Shown here: positions 63,634-64,000 of the stretch, piece by piece
Position numbering within the stretch: position 1 is the first letter of the stretch
How the letters are laid out: the number at the start of each line of letters is the position of its first letter
DNA from: AP-15 sp963777435
GTDB lineage: Bacteria > Pseudomonadota > Alphaproteobacteria > ATCC43930 > CGMCC-115725
Direction of reading: 5' to 3'
Length of the DNA stretch: 64,000 bases
Assembly (NCBI GenBank): GCA_963777435.1
Contig: CAVZQT010000002.1
Coordinates: 744,001-808,000, forward strand
The notes under the pieces: generated by a model
Seen by the model: only the letters and a program-made list of their open reading frames with translations
The model's database searches: none
Told to the model about the DNA's origin: nothing
Position numbers and translations under genes: made by a program

Positions 63634-64000
63634 ATGAAGACTGCTCGGGTCAGCTTCGCACGGTGGTTCGTGCCGCTAATCGCCGCGTTCCTGCTGATCA
63701 TGACCGTAAACGCGCGTTCCGAGCCTGCGGCGCCGGTCCCGCCAATCGCTCCGGGTCACGCCCGGATCTGGATCTACCGTGACTATATCCCCTCGGAAAG
63801 CCTTAACATGGCGACGGTTCGCATCAACGGCGCCGTGACCGGATATGCGCTTGCCGCGGGAGGATCTTTTTACCGGGATGTGCCAACTGGCCGATACCTG
63901 GTAACGGTGGACAGCTTTGGACGCGACACCAATCAGTCGACCGACCTGGCCCTCTCCCCGGGGCAGGAAGCCTACATCAAAATCGAATCGCTGAGCAGCT
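63634..64000 (+). CDS. Exported protein, DUF2846-like, cut by window edge
   Basis: The frame from ATG 63634 begins with a signal peptide (PLIAAFLLIMTVNARSEPAA) and continues as HARIWIYRDYIPSESLNMAT, GGSFYRDVPTGRYLVTVDSF and a beta-rich stretch that resembles DUF2846-type periplasmic domains. The last visible codon is open at 64000, so the C-terminus is missing. GAGGTGATGAC precedes the ATG. Confidence 0.72.
   Translation, partial: MKTARVSFARWFVPLIAAFLLIMTVNARSEPAAPVPPIAPGHARIWIYRDYIPSESLNMATVRINGAVTGYALAAGGSFYRDVPTGRYLVTVDSFGRDTNQSTDLALSPGQEAYIKIESLSS

Overview
The window reads as GC-rich chromosomal DNA of an alphaproteobacterium. MmcB, a GapR-family protein, fused HldE, a LutABC operon and group-2-type capsule genes all fit that class. 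A Rhodospirillales- or Rhizobiales-like host is my best guess, but no 16S or other decisive marker is present. The left half (1 to about 30.85 kb) is the right-hand part of a large prophage. It abuts an intact selenocysteine tRNA gene (selC, 30856-30947). The right half is host sequence.

Prophage layout. A leftward late operon runs from an HNH nuclease and P27-type small terminase (about 13.5 kb) through large terminase, HK97-type portal, protease and capsid, then head-tail connectors. It continues into a Mu-type contractile tail in the Mu order: gp37-like, gp38/DUF2635, sheath, tube, gp41-like chaperone, tape measure with a tail-lysozyme domain. The tape measure runs off the left edge, so the left attachment site is not visible. 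Between late and early genes lies a lower-GC cargo block (13.8-17.7 kb): a methyltransferase, a GT2 glycosyltransferase and a polytopic glycosyltransferase-like membrane protein, which looks like a surface-sugar modification cassette. Leftward early genes (17.9-21.8 kb) encode an HTH protein, a RuvC-like resolvase, a GapR-AT-hook protein, a PD-(D/E)XK-like nuclease and a replication-type protein. A regulatory gap with a long hairpin (21.8-22.2 kb) separates them from a rightward early operon (22.2-30.8 kb). That operon holds a Cro/CI-like regulator, a zinc-finger-like protein, a PEP-CTERM protein, a Cas4/RecB-like exonuclease, a possible recombinase partner, an SMC/RecF-like ATPase, an excisionase-like protein and a tyrosine integrase.

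Many prophage genes are split by single-base indels while their protein sequence stays recognisable across frames. These are dense in the tail genes (0.1-3.5 kb), the sugar cassette and the rightward early operon. The capsid module (3.5-13.1 kb) is intact. Host DNA shows one such break (near 35.14 kb).

Host region. From 30.95 to 44.5 kb is a capsule-type polysaccharide locus. It contains a KpsC-like double Kdo transferase flanked by two paralogous PhyH-type dioxygenases, a sulfotransferase-TPR fusion, a divergent pair of paralogous uncharacterised proteins, two GT4 glycosyltransferases, and the export proteins KpsT and KpsE. No KpsM permease or outer-membrane KpsD is seen. From 44.8 to 53.2 kb are oxidative catabolism genes: GMC oxidoreductase, mercaptopyruvate-type sulfurtransferase, a two-subunit Rieske dioxygenase divergent from a luciferase-like monooxygenase, a serine-glyoxylate-type aminotransferase and a zinc alcohol dehydrogenase. 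From 53.3 kb follow a secreted phosphoesterase, the overlapping lutA-lutB-lutC-smr operon, hldE, mmcB, an SbmA/YddA-type ABC exporter, lysS and two small exported proteins.
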